From the NCBI GenBank assembly GCA_025526935.1, contig JAHLKD010000106.1, forward strand, positions 1 through 64,000: a stretch of DNA of 64,000 bases, in the 5' to 3' direction. The position numbers and the translations under genes are program-made. The notes beneath the pieces are model-generated. The model was not told the origin of the DNA, searched no databases, and worked only from the letters and a program-made list of their open reading frames with translations. The stretch comes from Cladochytrium replicatum. Its lineage: Eukaryota; Chytridiomycota; Chytridiomycetes; Cladochytriales; Cladochytriaceae. This document shows, piece after piece, positions 37,724-49,155 of the stretch (position 1 is its first letter; each line of letters opens with the position of its first letter).

Positions 37724-38330
37724 TTAAGAGTGTGAGGAAGTGAAGGAAAACTGCAAGGGGGTTTGGTGGGGCGGTTGAAGCAAGCGAACGAAATTGATCC
37801 CCAACAGCCTATACGTGTGTGTGTTGATAAGACTGAAATTTTGCGTTCTGTTATGGCTGCCTACCTCTCCCATTTCTCGACGACGTCATCCACGATCTCG
37901 GAGAATGCAGCACATGTCCTCCAAAGTTTTTCGATTCCGACCATACGCATCACGCGTGAAACCATCCCAAGTCCGATAGGTTTCGACATTGCCTCATCGG
38001 TCTCTGATTCGCTCGACATGAACCATTTCAGCCTTAATAACAAAAAGTTCGAGATGACACGATAGTGATCATGGTGTTTAACTCACTAAATCCGAATGCA
38101 TATCCTGAGATACTCATGATACGTTCCGGTACCATCCGCTTCTGCCCAGCTTCTTCTTTTCCATACCGCTTTGGTAATTCAATGCTTCCTTAGTGTCCCT
38201 GGGTAACTCAAATGTTCTCGTGTTCCACGCATATTCTGGACTCTGCAAAATCATATACACGTACTATCAACAACGATCCCGTTAGTCATGTATTGTCCGG
38301 AATTTCGTCGTCTCCCCTCACCTGTACCAA
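37724..38330 (-). CDS. C-terminal exons of an unidentified multi-exon gene
   Basis: Consecutive exons at 38242 and below fit by phase: 38133-38242, 37865-38032 and 37808-37724 (stop TAA). An upstream exon ends at a GTGAGG donor just before 38330 and contributes ERWTWECEKSGEEEEILVQ. The joined protein reads on through SPEYAWNTRTFELPRDTKEA, GRSGWLKWFMSSESETDEA and GIEKLWRTCAAFSEIVDD. It is hydrophilic and helical with no membrane segment. A further protein-like frame upstream (to about 38700, with DPTRIARFVKTYNHS) may be the N-terminal part, but the link is not resolved. I do not recognise the family. Confidence 0.45.
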
Positions 38331-38930
38331 AATCTCCTCTTCCTCCCCACTCTTCTCACACTCCCACGTCCAACGCTCCCTGGCACTCCTCGACACGTTA
38401 CAACTTCAAATGGGGACCGTCTCGCCCTCCCGGCAACCGACTTGTCTACTCCCCGTGCCAGTCTCTCGATATGGATGATAAGGTCGTGCGCGCGTGTGTC
38501 AAGGCGGGCCAGGAACGGATGGGATCTGGACAGATCGAGCGCGAGCGCGGCGGAGTGGTTGTATGTTTTTACGAATCTGGCGATGCGAGTTGGGTCCGCG
38601 AGGGAGGGCAGGGAAGTGTGGGTTAAGGACGGAAGTGCTGGTGTTTGAGGCGTCGTGTTTGTCGTTTTGCACCATTGCGGCTGAAGGGGCCATTGCCCAT
38701 GCTGTGGTAAACAAAACTAGATCTAGGCTATGATCATATTCTTGGAGGGTATGTACCATGTTGGCCTGGGGCAATAACGAATCCCATGTTGGAAAAAGAT
38801 ATCTGGACGAAGTTGAACACATCCGATAATGGTTGGTGTTAAATGACCATCCAATCACTGAGATTGATCCCCTGTTCTCTAGTCGCCTTCGACACCATTT
38901 GATTTTGCCTCGCTAGATCCTCTTGGAACT

Positions 38931-40974
38931 ATGCCCGCCTCTGCTCCAATTCCTCCCCGCTCAGCACCACACCCTCGCCCACCCCGATCTCCCAATCCTC
39001 GTCCCCGAACACCAATGGGAACCTACACAGGCACCGAGCCGCTCTCATCCCTCGGTAAAAACAATATTCTTACATAAGACCCGTCATGATCCAACCACTG
39101 AACTCATCTCTTTGGCAGCGATCCCAACCCCAGGACCGCTGGATTACATACCCACGCTCCCACCGTCGGGTTTCCACTACTCCATCCTCGGAAAGCATCC
39201 GCCCCGAATTTCAAGGACGGAGGGCCCAGGCCCGGCGGCTGTGAACGTGAGGGAGGTGCGAGAGGTGTTCTGGGAAGATCCGCACTGGTCACTTGGCGTC
39301 AAGCGTCCAGAGCTAAAGAAACGTACTGCGAATGCTTTTACCTCACAACTTTGCTTCAGATTTATTAACAATTTTGCTGCTTCTGTAGGGCTGGTGACGC
39401 CTGCACCGGGGACGTACAGTGCAAATCAGGACGAACAGTTTGCGCAGGGTAAGCCTGCAACAAGTATATCGGGATCGTTCGGTACTCAAGGTAAAAATGA
39501 ATCAGCAGAGAGACGATTCTGTTTAAGAATGTTGAGGCTGAATGAAAATCGTTCTTCTAAGCGAACGAGACACCTGGACCGGACCGCTATTTTCCGCCAT
39601 CAGAGTTCGGATCAGCACCGAAATACTCGTTCCGCCTTAAACCAGTTTCAATCGGTAATATCATAACCTAGAAAAAAAAATCAATTTGACCATCAATAAT
39701 TGAACATAGAGGATCCCAATCCGGGTCCAATGGATTACGACTCACCATGGGTGCTCCCCAGCGCGAAGAGCGCTCCGGCTTACACAATGCGGCCCTTTGT
39801 CGGCGAAAAAGTGTTTTCAGACTCCGAAGCAGGTAACAACGATGAAACGGGACCACACGATGAACACGTTGAATATATTCATTATAGCATCACGACCTGC
39901 ACCGAACAAATACTACCCCGAATTGGGCTGGTCCGAGATCGCCGCATCTCTCAAAGGATGGTTCAAAGAATCGAAATGTAGGGAGGGAATACAACCAATT
40001 CATTTCAAAAGGATTGAATACTTGGCTTTGTTTCATCAGCAACGAAAACACCTGGGCCGGCAAACTATATCATGCCCAACACGCTCTTCAGCGGGCCACA
40101 ACCATCTTTCACAGGTCGGAACATCCCTTACGAAGGTAGATTCCCAATATTTGAGCCCTCAACGCTCTAAACTACAAAGCTAAAGTCAAACTTTCTTTAT
40201 GTCCCGAGACGAACCATATTATGTTCCTCCTCCTGGCCCCTCAGATTACAGCCCCAAAGCCGAAAACGTTCTCTGGCGTGCCCCCGCGTTCTCACTCGGA
40301 ACCCCCGCCGCCGAACGCTCCCCGACACCGAAATCAGTTGTGCCAGGGCCAGGTGCATACGAGCCGCGTGATCGGCAGGTGAGGGGCAACGGTGCACCCA
40401 AAGTCACTCTTAAAAGCCGGCATTCCAGCAGAATCGGTAAAGATTTAGATAATCCCATCACTTTACTTAAAGTTTGGCTCAATTTAGAATCGACGCCGGG
40501 GCCGGCGGACTATCGTTGTCTCAACGACACGATCCCAAGTCGCGAAGCTGTCCTCGCGCGCATGGCACTCGTCAAAAGTCGTGCATCGGGTACCAAGCAA
40601 TGGCGACAATAATGTTCATCTCACGCTTATGATTTCATAGATCGCACCAGTACACCAAAACGCTCCACAAGCGCACAACCGACACCTGGACCGGCGTCTT
40701 ATGACCTCAAACCGCTCTCGATCACGAAACCAAGCGGGCCACAGTACTCACTCGCTCGTCGGCTGCAGAAACAAAAAAGTACGTGAAGAGAATTAAACCC
40801 GGTTTCTTCTATTTCTTTTCTGATCGCTTTTCTGCTACAGGTGCACCAACGCCGGGCCCAAATGCTTACGATGGGCGGGTAAAAAGTGATGGTGCGAGAA
40901 TCTCGTTGAAAAGCAGGAGCAGCCCTTACGTTCTGGCTTTCCCTTCAACGAGAGTGGATAAACTTAGAGCTTGA
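38931..40974 (+). CDS. Sperm-tail PG-rich repeat protein (ODF3/CIMAP/STPG-like, flagellar)
   Basis: Eleven exons: 38931-39054, 39119-39322, 39389-39490, 39562-39654, 39710-39832, 39888-39977, 40040-40135, 40209-40436, 40488-40589, 40641-40778, 40841-40974. They sum to 1434 bases, 477 residues. The protein is a string of about ten PG-rich (shippo) repeats of the form xPGPxxY, such as IPTPGPLDY, VTPAPGTY, NETPGPDRY, PNPGPMDY, TKTPGPANY, PPPGPSDY, VVPGPGAY, STPGPADY, QPTPGPASY and APTPGPNAY. Most introns fall in phase 1 just before a repeat, so exons and repeats coincide. Such proteins bind the lumen or surface of axonemal microtubules. The acceptor of exon 8 is a weak GAG. Short exon-shadow ORFs within introns are ignored. 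Confidence 0.9.
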
Positions 40975-41907
40975 AAAGATGTCATAATGAATAAGAACGC
41001 AGATTTTGGGATTGGATACACCACGTGACACACCTTTTCTGTGCGTCAGACCCGAACCGGCCGGTTGGTTGGCCGCTTCTGTTAGCACTGGCACTACAAA
41101 GCAGATCTCTCCCGCTGTTTTCACGGCTGCTCCTCATCGGTCGGAGTCGGCTTAAACTAGCAGCGAAGATTCATCGCTGCATCTGCCCGTGTTCTTGTCG
41201 CAGTAATACAATGCTGTCCGGAACTCTTTTCCTGGCGCACTGATGCCTGTGCGGGCCATGCACACATAATCTCTAGTTTTAATACATTTACAGCATACGT
41301 ATCCATGCCTATATTTCGACACTTTACTACTTGGTTTTCTCATCGTTTTTCTCTCTGCTCAGTCATACTTAAAAGATTGATCGGTAAATCGTTCATATCT
41401 TCTTAAAAATTAGCAGTAAGTTCAATTGTTGCACATTTAGTTTGAGTTTAGGGTGATGCCAGACATCTTATGTTTCTAGTTTGTTGCAGAGTTTGCATGA
41501 CAGTCCGCCAGACAGGTTTCCAATTGTGTGTTCTGTTTATGTGTTGAAATGCCAGTTTCTGCTTCAAAAAATGTGACAACAAGCCTTGCACCATAAGGAA
41601 CTTGCCAACAGCTCTCTTTGCCGTATTCTGGGGTTTCAGGAATATGCTGAACAGCCAGAGTGCTCGGACCCACGTGTTAGAAGCATGAATATTTTCCCGC
41701 TGAATCATTTCCCTGAGATTATGGGCTTACAGAAAGTACATTTCAACAATCCCGTTCGAAAAACAGTTTGAAGCATCACTGCGAAACAGCGGGTTCCCAC
41801 GGTAAAGATTGCACGTGACTCTCGGCCCCAACTTCATCCGATGGATGAAACTACGAGTTACGAACTTGTTGATCATGGTGGGATAGGCGAGGAGTGGAGT
41901 GGCAGGC
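40975..41907. other. Intergenic, no recognised gene
   Basis: A small minus-strand ATG frame at 41152-41343 has several Cys but no family match or supporting context. Nothing else is seen. The right end is the promoter region of the CMD-like gene. Confidence 0.4.
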
Positions 41908-42761
41908 ATGAGCCGTGATCTGATACAGAGCTTTGTTAAAGCACCGATCGAAGCATCATACGCCCTAACACTGCTTGTATGTTGACGAATACTCCTGCAC
42001 TCAAGCCGTTAATTGTATCCCAAAGTGCTGTGCATTTGCTGCAGCAGACAGACCCAAGCGCATTGTCTCAACCCTACACCACCTCCTTTCTGGACGCTTT
42101 AAATCGTTGGCAAGTCGAGAAGAGTCAGTGCTGTGCATACAGATTGTAAGGGAAGCTTTGATAAAGTCGATTCCGACTTGCGGAATCCCAAAGGTGTGCG
42201 ACAAGTCGACACAATCACTTTTTGTCTCGCATCACCTTTATTTTATCGATAGATCATCAACGCACTTTCTGTGGTCCACGACACCATTCGAAAGCACGAC
42301 GAGTCACTTTGGAACGAAATCATCGCCTCCGAAGCGTCGACAGAGCCCCGATCGCTCGAACAGAACCCGAACGTGCGCGACCGTGGATCTGCACTCTTCG
42401 AAACCGTCTACGGCCCGAAGAGTTTGTTCCATGCAACCTAACCAGCATCTCAAAAACTCATGATATCTCAGCCCAGAAGCTCCGGGATAGACTCACAAGC
42501 GTTCATCCGGACCTTTATGATCCGATCATTGTTCAGGACGCGTACGGCCGGATCCTCGCTCGCGACAGCATCCTAGATTTCCGTGCGACAGAGTACGTCA
42601 ATCTTGTGGTGCTTTTGGCACAAGTTCGAAGCGGGAAGGACAGCGATGGAATGCTGGACTTGCAGGTGAAAAGCCATGAGATTGGGTGTCAGCGGGCGGG
42701 TGCAACAGAGGAGCAAGTGGAATTTGTGCGTGGACTAGCAAATGTGGTACGTAACAAGTAA
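41908..42761 (+). CDS. AhpD/carboxymuconolactone-decarboxylase-like protein
   Basis: Four exons (41908-41976, 42026-42193, 42253-42421, 42472-42761) give 231 residues. The fold signature appears as SREESVLCIQIVREALIKSI, IINALSVVHDTIRKH and, in the second half, FRATEYVNLVVLLAQVRSGK followed by KSHEIGCQRAGATEEQVEFV. This is the layout of a fungal CMD-domain family. Catalytic AhpD enzymes have a CxxC pair; here I see only the lone C in EIGCQRAG and PTCGIP, so peroxidase activity is doubtful. The gene may use a further 3' splice near 42757, where AAGTAAG overlaps the stop. The start is the ATG whose exon restores the frame after removal of a 49-base intron. Confidence 0.8.
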
Positions 42762-43008
42762 GTCAAACTGGAGGACATGGTGTAGGGGTGAAGAAAGGGG
42801 TATCATCACACTCCAATGAATATACAATAACTTTTGAGACAGTTAAAGAAGATGACATGTTAAACAGTCCAAAGACAATGAAAATCCAACTACCCCTCTC
42901 CTCAATAACGTTCTCCGTTCGGTCTTCAGCACACATTCAGGCAGTAGGTGAATTTCACCCCATCATTTCCAAAAAAACGCTCTGTAGTCCTTTCCTTCGT
43001 CATCTTTA

Positions 43009-44459
43009 TCAGATTTCCGTGACATGTTTTGCTGGAAACATCCCCACTTTTCCTCGTATCCTCCCTGTCCACCAATCGTTCGTATCCGCCGTCCGTTCCA
43101 CAACCTCAATCAAATCATCCCGCTTGAAACTCAGCTCGTCGTGCGTCTTTGCCGAGGAATCATACAGCGCCATCACTAGATGTCCAGATACCTTTGGCGG
43201 GCGAGGAGCAGAAACAGGAGCTGGGCTGCTCGATGCATTCGCAGCTTTCCCATCATTAGCACCCCACGACGCCCCCGCCGCAGCATTCATCGACGCAAAC
43301 GACGCAGAGATTTTGTTCGTCAACCCGCGCGCGAGACGCTCGCTAGATCCAGTCTCTCCAGCCGCATACGGCGGCGGCGCACTACTCGCACTTGGAGGCG
43401 AAGCCGCCTCCGCCGAACTCGGCGATATCGTATGATACCCCGTGTCGAAGCCCACATCATGATCGCTGATTTTTGCTGCTGGTCCTGCTGGAAGAACTTG
43501 AGCTGATTGCGCTTGAGCATCCTGAAATCATCAAACACCCTGTCTAGGGGCTCGTACTTCATCCTGAACCGTTCAAGCACAGCGTCGGTCGCGAGCTCAC
43601 CGTAGCGCATCCACGTCCACGACACTCCAAGACATCTGGTGGAGCACATTGTGGAGTTTACGTTGGTACCAGTACAGGGTCTGGAAGCACGGTCCGATAA
43701 ACGCTTTGCGGAGCTCCAGGAGCCGCGGGCGGGAGTTCAGAGACAAGAAGGCTGTTCACGGCATTGTATTCCCTCTGCGCGGCCTCAAGCGACACCTCAA
43801 TCTGCGCGAGCCGCTTCTCATCTTTCACGTCCTGATCACTGCGTTCCCGGAGCTTCTTGTGCGCATCGCGGTGACGGTCGTAGTCGAGTACTTTATGTTC
43901 TCTCGTTTCAAAATCACTTTCCGCACACCGGCAAGGAGGTTCAGAAGGTTGGGAGGATCACACGCCGCTCGACGTTTAGATCCGGCAGGAGCGATGACCG
44001 CGCTGACAGCATCGCATCCGCAAACGCCTGTGTGCCATCCAATTTTTCACGGGCGACCGTCGGATCCTGCCGACGTCAAATATCGTTGGTCTAAATTCGG
44101 TTAATTCCTCCACTCAGCAAGAACAGCATTCAAAGACCTACCGCCGACCGGACAGACTGAGCGCTCCGCCTCCCACTTTCACCCTCCGAAGTCCTCCCTT
44201 CTTCCGTGCTCTCTCGACGCTGACCTATTCCCATGTACATCTCATGCCATGTCTGAGCGAATGCTTCCTGATGGCCCAACATCAAGCTCAGTGAATCCTT
44301 GAACATCCGAGCCTCATCGTAAAGCCTCTTTGCTGCTCCCTGGAAGGAGTGAAACCTGATCGTTGTACTCTGGATCCGGAATAGCTTCTGACAGACCCGT
44401 TTTCGAAGCGAGCACCTGAGGCAGCCGTGCGATGGCCTTTTAGATTCCCCTGAACTCAT
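43009..44459 (-). pseudogene. BAR-SH3 protein gene (amphiphysin/Rvs167/Hob1-like) broken by frameshifts
   Basis: Minus-strand reading from 44459 gives an ordered BAR-SH3 protein only if the frame changes several times. The N-terminal BAR signature is ARLPQVLASKTGLSEAI then DPEYNDQ. A +1 shift at about 44355 precedes FQGAAKRLYDEARMFKDSL. After a normal intron (about 44082-44141) come ARSSLLPDLNVERRVIL and LLNLLAGVRKVILKRE. A GA-repeat shift at about 43908 leads to HKVLDYDRHRDAHKK. A CCCG tandem duplication at about 43725-43735 shifts again before LLELRKAFIGPCFQ. Further shifts lie near 43605 and 43465. The linker and SH3 domain (43009-43455: VMALYDSSAKTHDELSF, ADTNDWWTGRI) are open. It would have acted in endocytic membrane curvature. 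Sequence errors could mimic this, but neighbouring genes show none. Confidence 0.65.
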
Positions 44460-44823
44460 GCCTTTGGATTACTTGTCTTGAGGTTATATTGTAAAAGCCA
44501 ATCAGAGCAACGTGCTCGCCGTGAAGCGATGAAACACTATTTAAAAAAGAAGAAAAAGTTGTTTGAACGCTAGGAGGCATTATGGATTGCAAATAATACA
44601 CAGAGATGTTCTTCAGATTGTCCAGAAAGCTTAAAACAGCACTAAAAGTAGTCCACCAAAAAACATGGGTGACAATGGGAGTGGTAATCTGCGCAACAAA
44701 ACAAAAACTTGAGATGGGCTTGATAAAGAGCGCATAAAGAAAACAAAAAGTTCACTGGCATAGCAAAACCGTAGTGTTAAAAAAACCTGTGCATAAACTC
44801 AGGAAGTTTCAATTGGCATCCCA
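44460..44823. other. Intergenic spacer
   Basis: AT-rich, with an A-run near 44534-44560. No gene seen. It holds the upstream region of the BAR-SH3 copy and the 3' flank of the RING gene. Confidence 0.5.
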
Positions 44824-47272
44824 CTATCTATTTCCGGGATCCTCCTGACCCGGCTGCTCTTGATTTTCCTCCTCTGCTTCCTCCGTAATCGAGCTGTCCA
44901 AAATCCGAGACCCACGCTGTTGTTGCTGCTGCTGCTGCTGCGTTTGAAGTTCATCCACGCTACCATGTTCGTCCGGAGTGCTCCGGCTAGTTGCCGCATT
45001 CCCACTATCAGATTCCACCCCAAAAGACGGTGTCCTGACTGCAGTGGATCCTTCACCAACTACCTCAGCGTTCCGCCTTCGTCCAACAAACGTCCACGTG
45101 CGCCTCCACCTCGCTCTCCGCGAAACGCTCGTATCCTCCTCACTCGACGCCGTCTGCATCGACGACGTCGACGCCCGCGGTCCAGCCGAGTTCCCTCTTC
45201 TGTGCGGACGGTGATGCAACGCCGCAGACGAACTTGAAGCTGCCCCCTCCGATGGTCTCTCGGCCACCACCGATGCTGTAGGTGCAGATTCCTCTGCCTG
45301 CCCCAAAGGCGCCGAAACCTCTTCACTCACCTCTCTCTCCAGCTGCAACCTATCCATCCTCCGTCTCCTCCTCCTTCGTCTCCTCGCCGCCTCCGGGTCC
45401 TCCTCATCAATCTCCTCGCCCTCAACTTCACCAAGCCATTCCGCATCACGGTCTTCAGGTCGCACTGCCTCCCGCACACACAGTGGGCACGTCCGGTGTC
45501 CACCAATCCCCGTCTCCGGATCCCCACGAAGCCATTCGTCAATGCATTCCTTGTGAAATACATGCCCGCACGCGAGTTCACGCAGTCGGTCCCCAGTTTC
45601 ATATGCGCAGTAGCAGATCGCGCATGTTTCGTAGGAAGAGTCAATGGCACGAGCTGCGGCATCAGCGCCAGATGTGTCTGTTCCAGCAGGTGGCGCATCT
45701 TTCCCTGCAGCCTCGTTTGAGGCGCTGCTGTGTCCATCTTCAACGACCTCAGGCTTCTTGCCTAATTCATCCTGCTCGACTCCAAAAGACGACGCCACGT
45801 TGGAGGAAGATGTGGCGCCTGGAAGTGCTTCGGACGGCGAACGGCTTTCTTCCTTGTCGACGTGTGTCAGCGACGAATCGGCCGTCAGAGATCTACTTCG
45901 GTTGTTGTCTACAACATCAATTCCGTCGGATTTGCTAGATCCACCGGAAACCCACAGAGGATCGGGGTAACGATTGAACGTCGGTGAAAACCGTGTTTCA
46001 GTGACGATTTGATTCTGAGATTCCTGTCGAAGTTTCGCTGACGTGCTGGAACCGCCGGTGTTGATCCGCTTCGGCTGCTTTTCCGCTGGAACGTCTTTCT
46101 TTTCACGTTCCGGCGTGCTAGATCGGCCAGATGCTGTTGCAGCAGCCTCAGCCTCCCGTTTATGCTCCTCATCGATCCTCGCATACTCTTCTTCAGAAAT
46201 AATCATGATCTCCGTGACTGGTGGCATCTCGTCGCCGTCTCTCTTTGCATCCTCCCCACTTGCCGTTCGAAGCCCATGTCGTTCCGAATCGTGCTCGTCC
46301 AAAGCAGGAGACGCAGTTGGCGTCCCTCCACCTCCCGCTCTCCGCTGGAGCGTTCGCAACAGAGTCCCCTGTTTTGACGCCCGCTCCGCCTGCGTGAGCT
46401 TGTCGGTCATCCGGAACGAGAATGTGCGCAGCCGGGCAAGTTCGCGTGGCGATAAACCGCGGGTGTTGCCACCGGCAGTCAACGAAGCAAGATTTGCCAT
46501 CTCTGTTTCTAGACTCTCTGACCTTCTTCGCATGACAGTGGCGAACACGATCAATGCGAAACTGAGAATCATAACCGTCCAAGTGAACACGGTGTCCGCA
46601 AAAACAAGCCAATAAATGAAGCGGTTGGTGTTCTGACAGGTTTCCGTTTGCCAAAGATAAACGTTTCCCTAGAGAGCAATGAACGGACTCAGCTAAATGC
46701 CAATGGCAGAATCCGGACATACCACAAGGAACCAGCAAAAAGCAAAGTAGTCTGCAAAGCTCCATGTCAACCTTTACGAACATAAGCTGTGAGAATATGA
46801 AAATAGCAGCAAAACGTAATATCCACCTCAAAATGCGAAACCATGCAGTGTCCTCCCAGAGGTGATGTGTTTCCGCCAAATGCCCCACAAGCTTATCCGG
46901 CAGCTTGATGAATACAACGCAGCTCTTCACAAGTAGGTAAATAGAAAGCGGTTTGTCGCAAGGGAGCGTGCCCCATATGGACAAGAACACGACGAAGATG
47001 GTGATATACATGAAATTGAGAAACTTTTCCGCGAGGATGCTGTTCAGAATCGCTCTGCGCTGCGTGGCGTAAGATTCGCCGGCTGAAGGTGGTGGAGAGG
47101 TCTCACTGGTGCCAGCACTGGCTGGCGTTGCGGAACGGTTGGTTCTGGATATTGTTGGCGTGTCCGCAGCGGCAAAGTCCTCGTCACCATCGTTTCGAGA
47201 GCTGCTAGCGACAGTGACTTCAGCGCGCCGGTCTGGAGATGCGTTCAGGGGTGCATTTGGCTCCGCCATCAT
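44824..47272 (-). CDS. Multi-pass membrane RING-H2 ubiquitin ligase
   Basis: Two exons (46733-47272 and 44824-46668) give 794 residues. A ~75-residue low-complexity N terminus is followed by about four membrane segments, including FMYITIFVVFLSIWG, WILRFAAIFIFSQLMF and TWTVMILSFALIVFATVM. A long Ser-rich cytosolic region precedes a RING-H2 finger at about 45480-45630. It reads CAICYCAYETGDRL, then CGHVFHKECIDEWL, an extended loop, and CPLC; all eight zinc ligands are present. The C terminus is Arg- and Ser-rich with a poly-Gln run at 44918-44940. Such proteins ubiquitinate membrane or secretory-pathway substrates with an E2. The intron donor I use (GTTCCT, at 46732) is needed for frame; a better-looking GTATGT ten bases downstream would shift it. 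The ATG at 47272 is the first of two in tandem. Confidence 0.85.
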
Positions 47273-47688
47273 CAAAAGTCTGTCCAACGATATTGAGGGA
47301 CAGTTCGAGGCAGATTCTCGGTGTCGTAATACAGTCAAGTAAAGGTTCCAGGTAAAGATAATTTGTTCCAACTCCACACTTTCACAATATCCCGTTCGCA
47401 ATCCCGGCTCGCAGCTCGCAGCTCTCCCAAAGTGAAGTTTGAGTGTTCCAACACAAACCAAAGTTGGTAAGCGACACGTCAGTTTTGGAATTGGGAATTG
47501 GGAATAAAGAGTAAAATAGCCAGAAATCTGGAACAGCAAAGAATCTGAGAAAAGACATTCAGACAAAGACCTGGGAGTTTCTCTAAAGGAGATCAATCTG
47601 ATGATTGAGTGGGTACGCAACGAGCGAGACCGATATCATGCGAAATCGAATGTCAGCAACTTTTTGACAAGGATTGGAGCAGAAAGGC
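47273..47688. promoter_or_regulatory. Divergent upstream region of RING gene
   Basis: Lies between the RING gene start (-) and a plus-strand coding-like frame at 47689. No clear motif; several imperfect inverted repeats (GCTCGCAGCTCGCAGC at about 47408) are visible. No gene called. Confidence 0.35.
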
Positions 47689-49045
47689 ATGGTGGAGATG
47701 CTCGACGCTGTTGTCGGCGCCATCGCCCAGATCAAGCCAGACGAGTCTCCTGAAAGCCAAGCGTGGAAGACTGTACTGCCGCGTCTCAAATGCTCTTTGA
47801 CCTCCGGGTTGGGCAACTTTGCTTTTGCATTCTTGGAGTCTGAGACGATCTCGACAGTGGAGGAAATTACTCACAGTCTTTTGACGTTTTTGGTATCGAT
47901 CCTAATGTACGGTCGTGATCATGGAGTCGTTCATACAAACTACCGTAATGCATCATTGGGAATCGCCAAACTACTTGCAACTTTTGCCTCGTCATTTGAA
48001 AACTGGATTACTGAAAGGGGGTACAATCAGCGAAAAGTCAGAATCCAAGGCTGTACTCAATGAAATCTACACAACTATCCACATCTCAATGGGAGACCCT
48101 CTGCACAACCGCCCTCGCTTCCACCTACAAAGTTCTCATGCAACTCGACGCCTGAACAGTCGAGATCACCCAAGACTCTTTCGTGCTCGGTCTCGTCCAC
48201 CTGTGCACCTACGATCTCGCCAAAAAATCCCCACAATACCCTCCGACAACCAACGCCTGGACGCAAAACCGATCGAGATCCGCACGTACGCGCTCGGTAA
48301 ACTCGTCGTTCACTCGGGGCGCAAACTGGATAGATGGTGGGAGGATTTTTGAGCCCGAAATGTTCTGGGGGATTACTAGTACATCAGAAAACGGCAGTAA
48401 AAGCACACTGGCGTTTCATTCAGCTCTTCAGGTGCTTTCTTTCTGGCTGAAATTGTCTCCAAGAAACGCTGTGGAGTGGTCGAAAAATGAAACAGGCTGT
48501 TCGTAGCTGCTCGCTGTAAAACAGAAATGGTTTCACCTTGCTCGTCGATGTGGTACGCTGCGCTACCCAGGAGATGGAGATTGCATTGCCAAAAATGATC
48601 AGTTGGATGTTTGACGACACCATGAAACCTTGCCCTCTGCATCGCCGAGTGCGCAACAACGGTACACGTGCTGAAAGATTTGTGCTAATCAAGATGTCTA
48701 GTTGAGCAGCGTGTGTCTGCTTGGAAAATCGAAGTCCCCCACCGTATATGTGACTGCCCGTTCAGGGGCGTCAAAAAGTCGAATCATCTAAGGCAACCTC
48801 ATCGAATATTTGGAAAACTCCAATGCCAAAGCCGCAATTGCACTCAGGCACGCTTCAGTCGCAGGGAAATTGACCTTCCAAGCACACGATACACTCCGCA
48901 AAAATGGTTATTGCCAAACACTTGGATGTATCCGCACAACGGAAAGTTGTTTTTGGTGTATCGATGGGAACGGGTTTGGTGCGCAAGTTAGGGCAAGAAG
49001 CACCACTTTGACCTTATGTGGTGGTAGTGAGTGTGACCCATAGGT
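47689..49045 (+). pseudogene. Decayed helical-repeat-like coding sequence, family unknown
   Basis: An open frame from ATG 47689 to 48063 encodes a plausible helical protein (VEEITHSLLTFLVSILMYG, NYRNASLGIAKLLATFASSF). After about 48000 coding character continues in other frames, for example TISEKSESKAVLNEIYTT, then ASTYKVLMQLDA and ITQDSFVLGLVHLCTYDL, then at about 48800 NSNAKAAIALRHASVAGKL, with stops between. No set of GT-AG introns I tried restores one frame. The pattern suits a HEAT/ARM-type protein gene that has decayed, or one with introns I failed to place. I cannot name the family. Confidence 0.4.
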
Positions 49046-49155
49046 AAGAGGCCCTCCTCCTGATCATCACCCCCATCGTTGTTAACGTTCTTTCTTGAAC
49101 GGTCTCAAATTCAATTTCCCGCAGCCATTTCATACTTCCATCGAACTCCACCAAA

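Noticed and set aside
41152-41343. Small Cys-containing ORF as a possible secreted effector
   Set aside because: No signal peptide, no family and no context; length is within chance.
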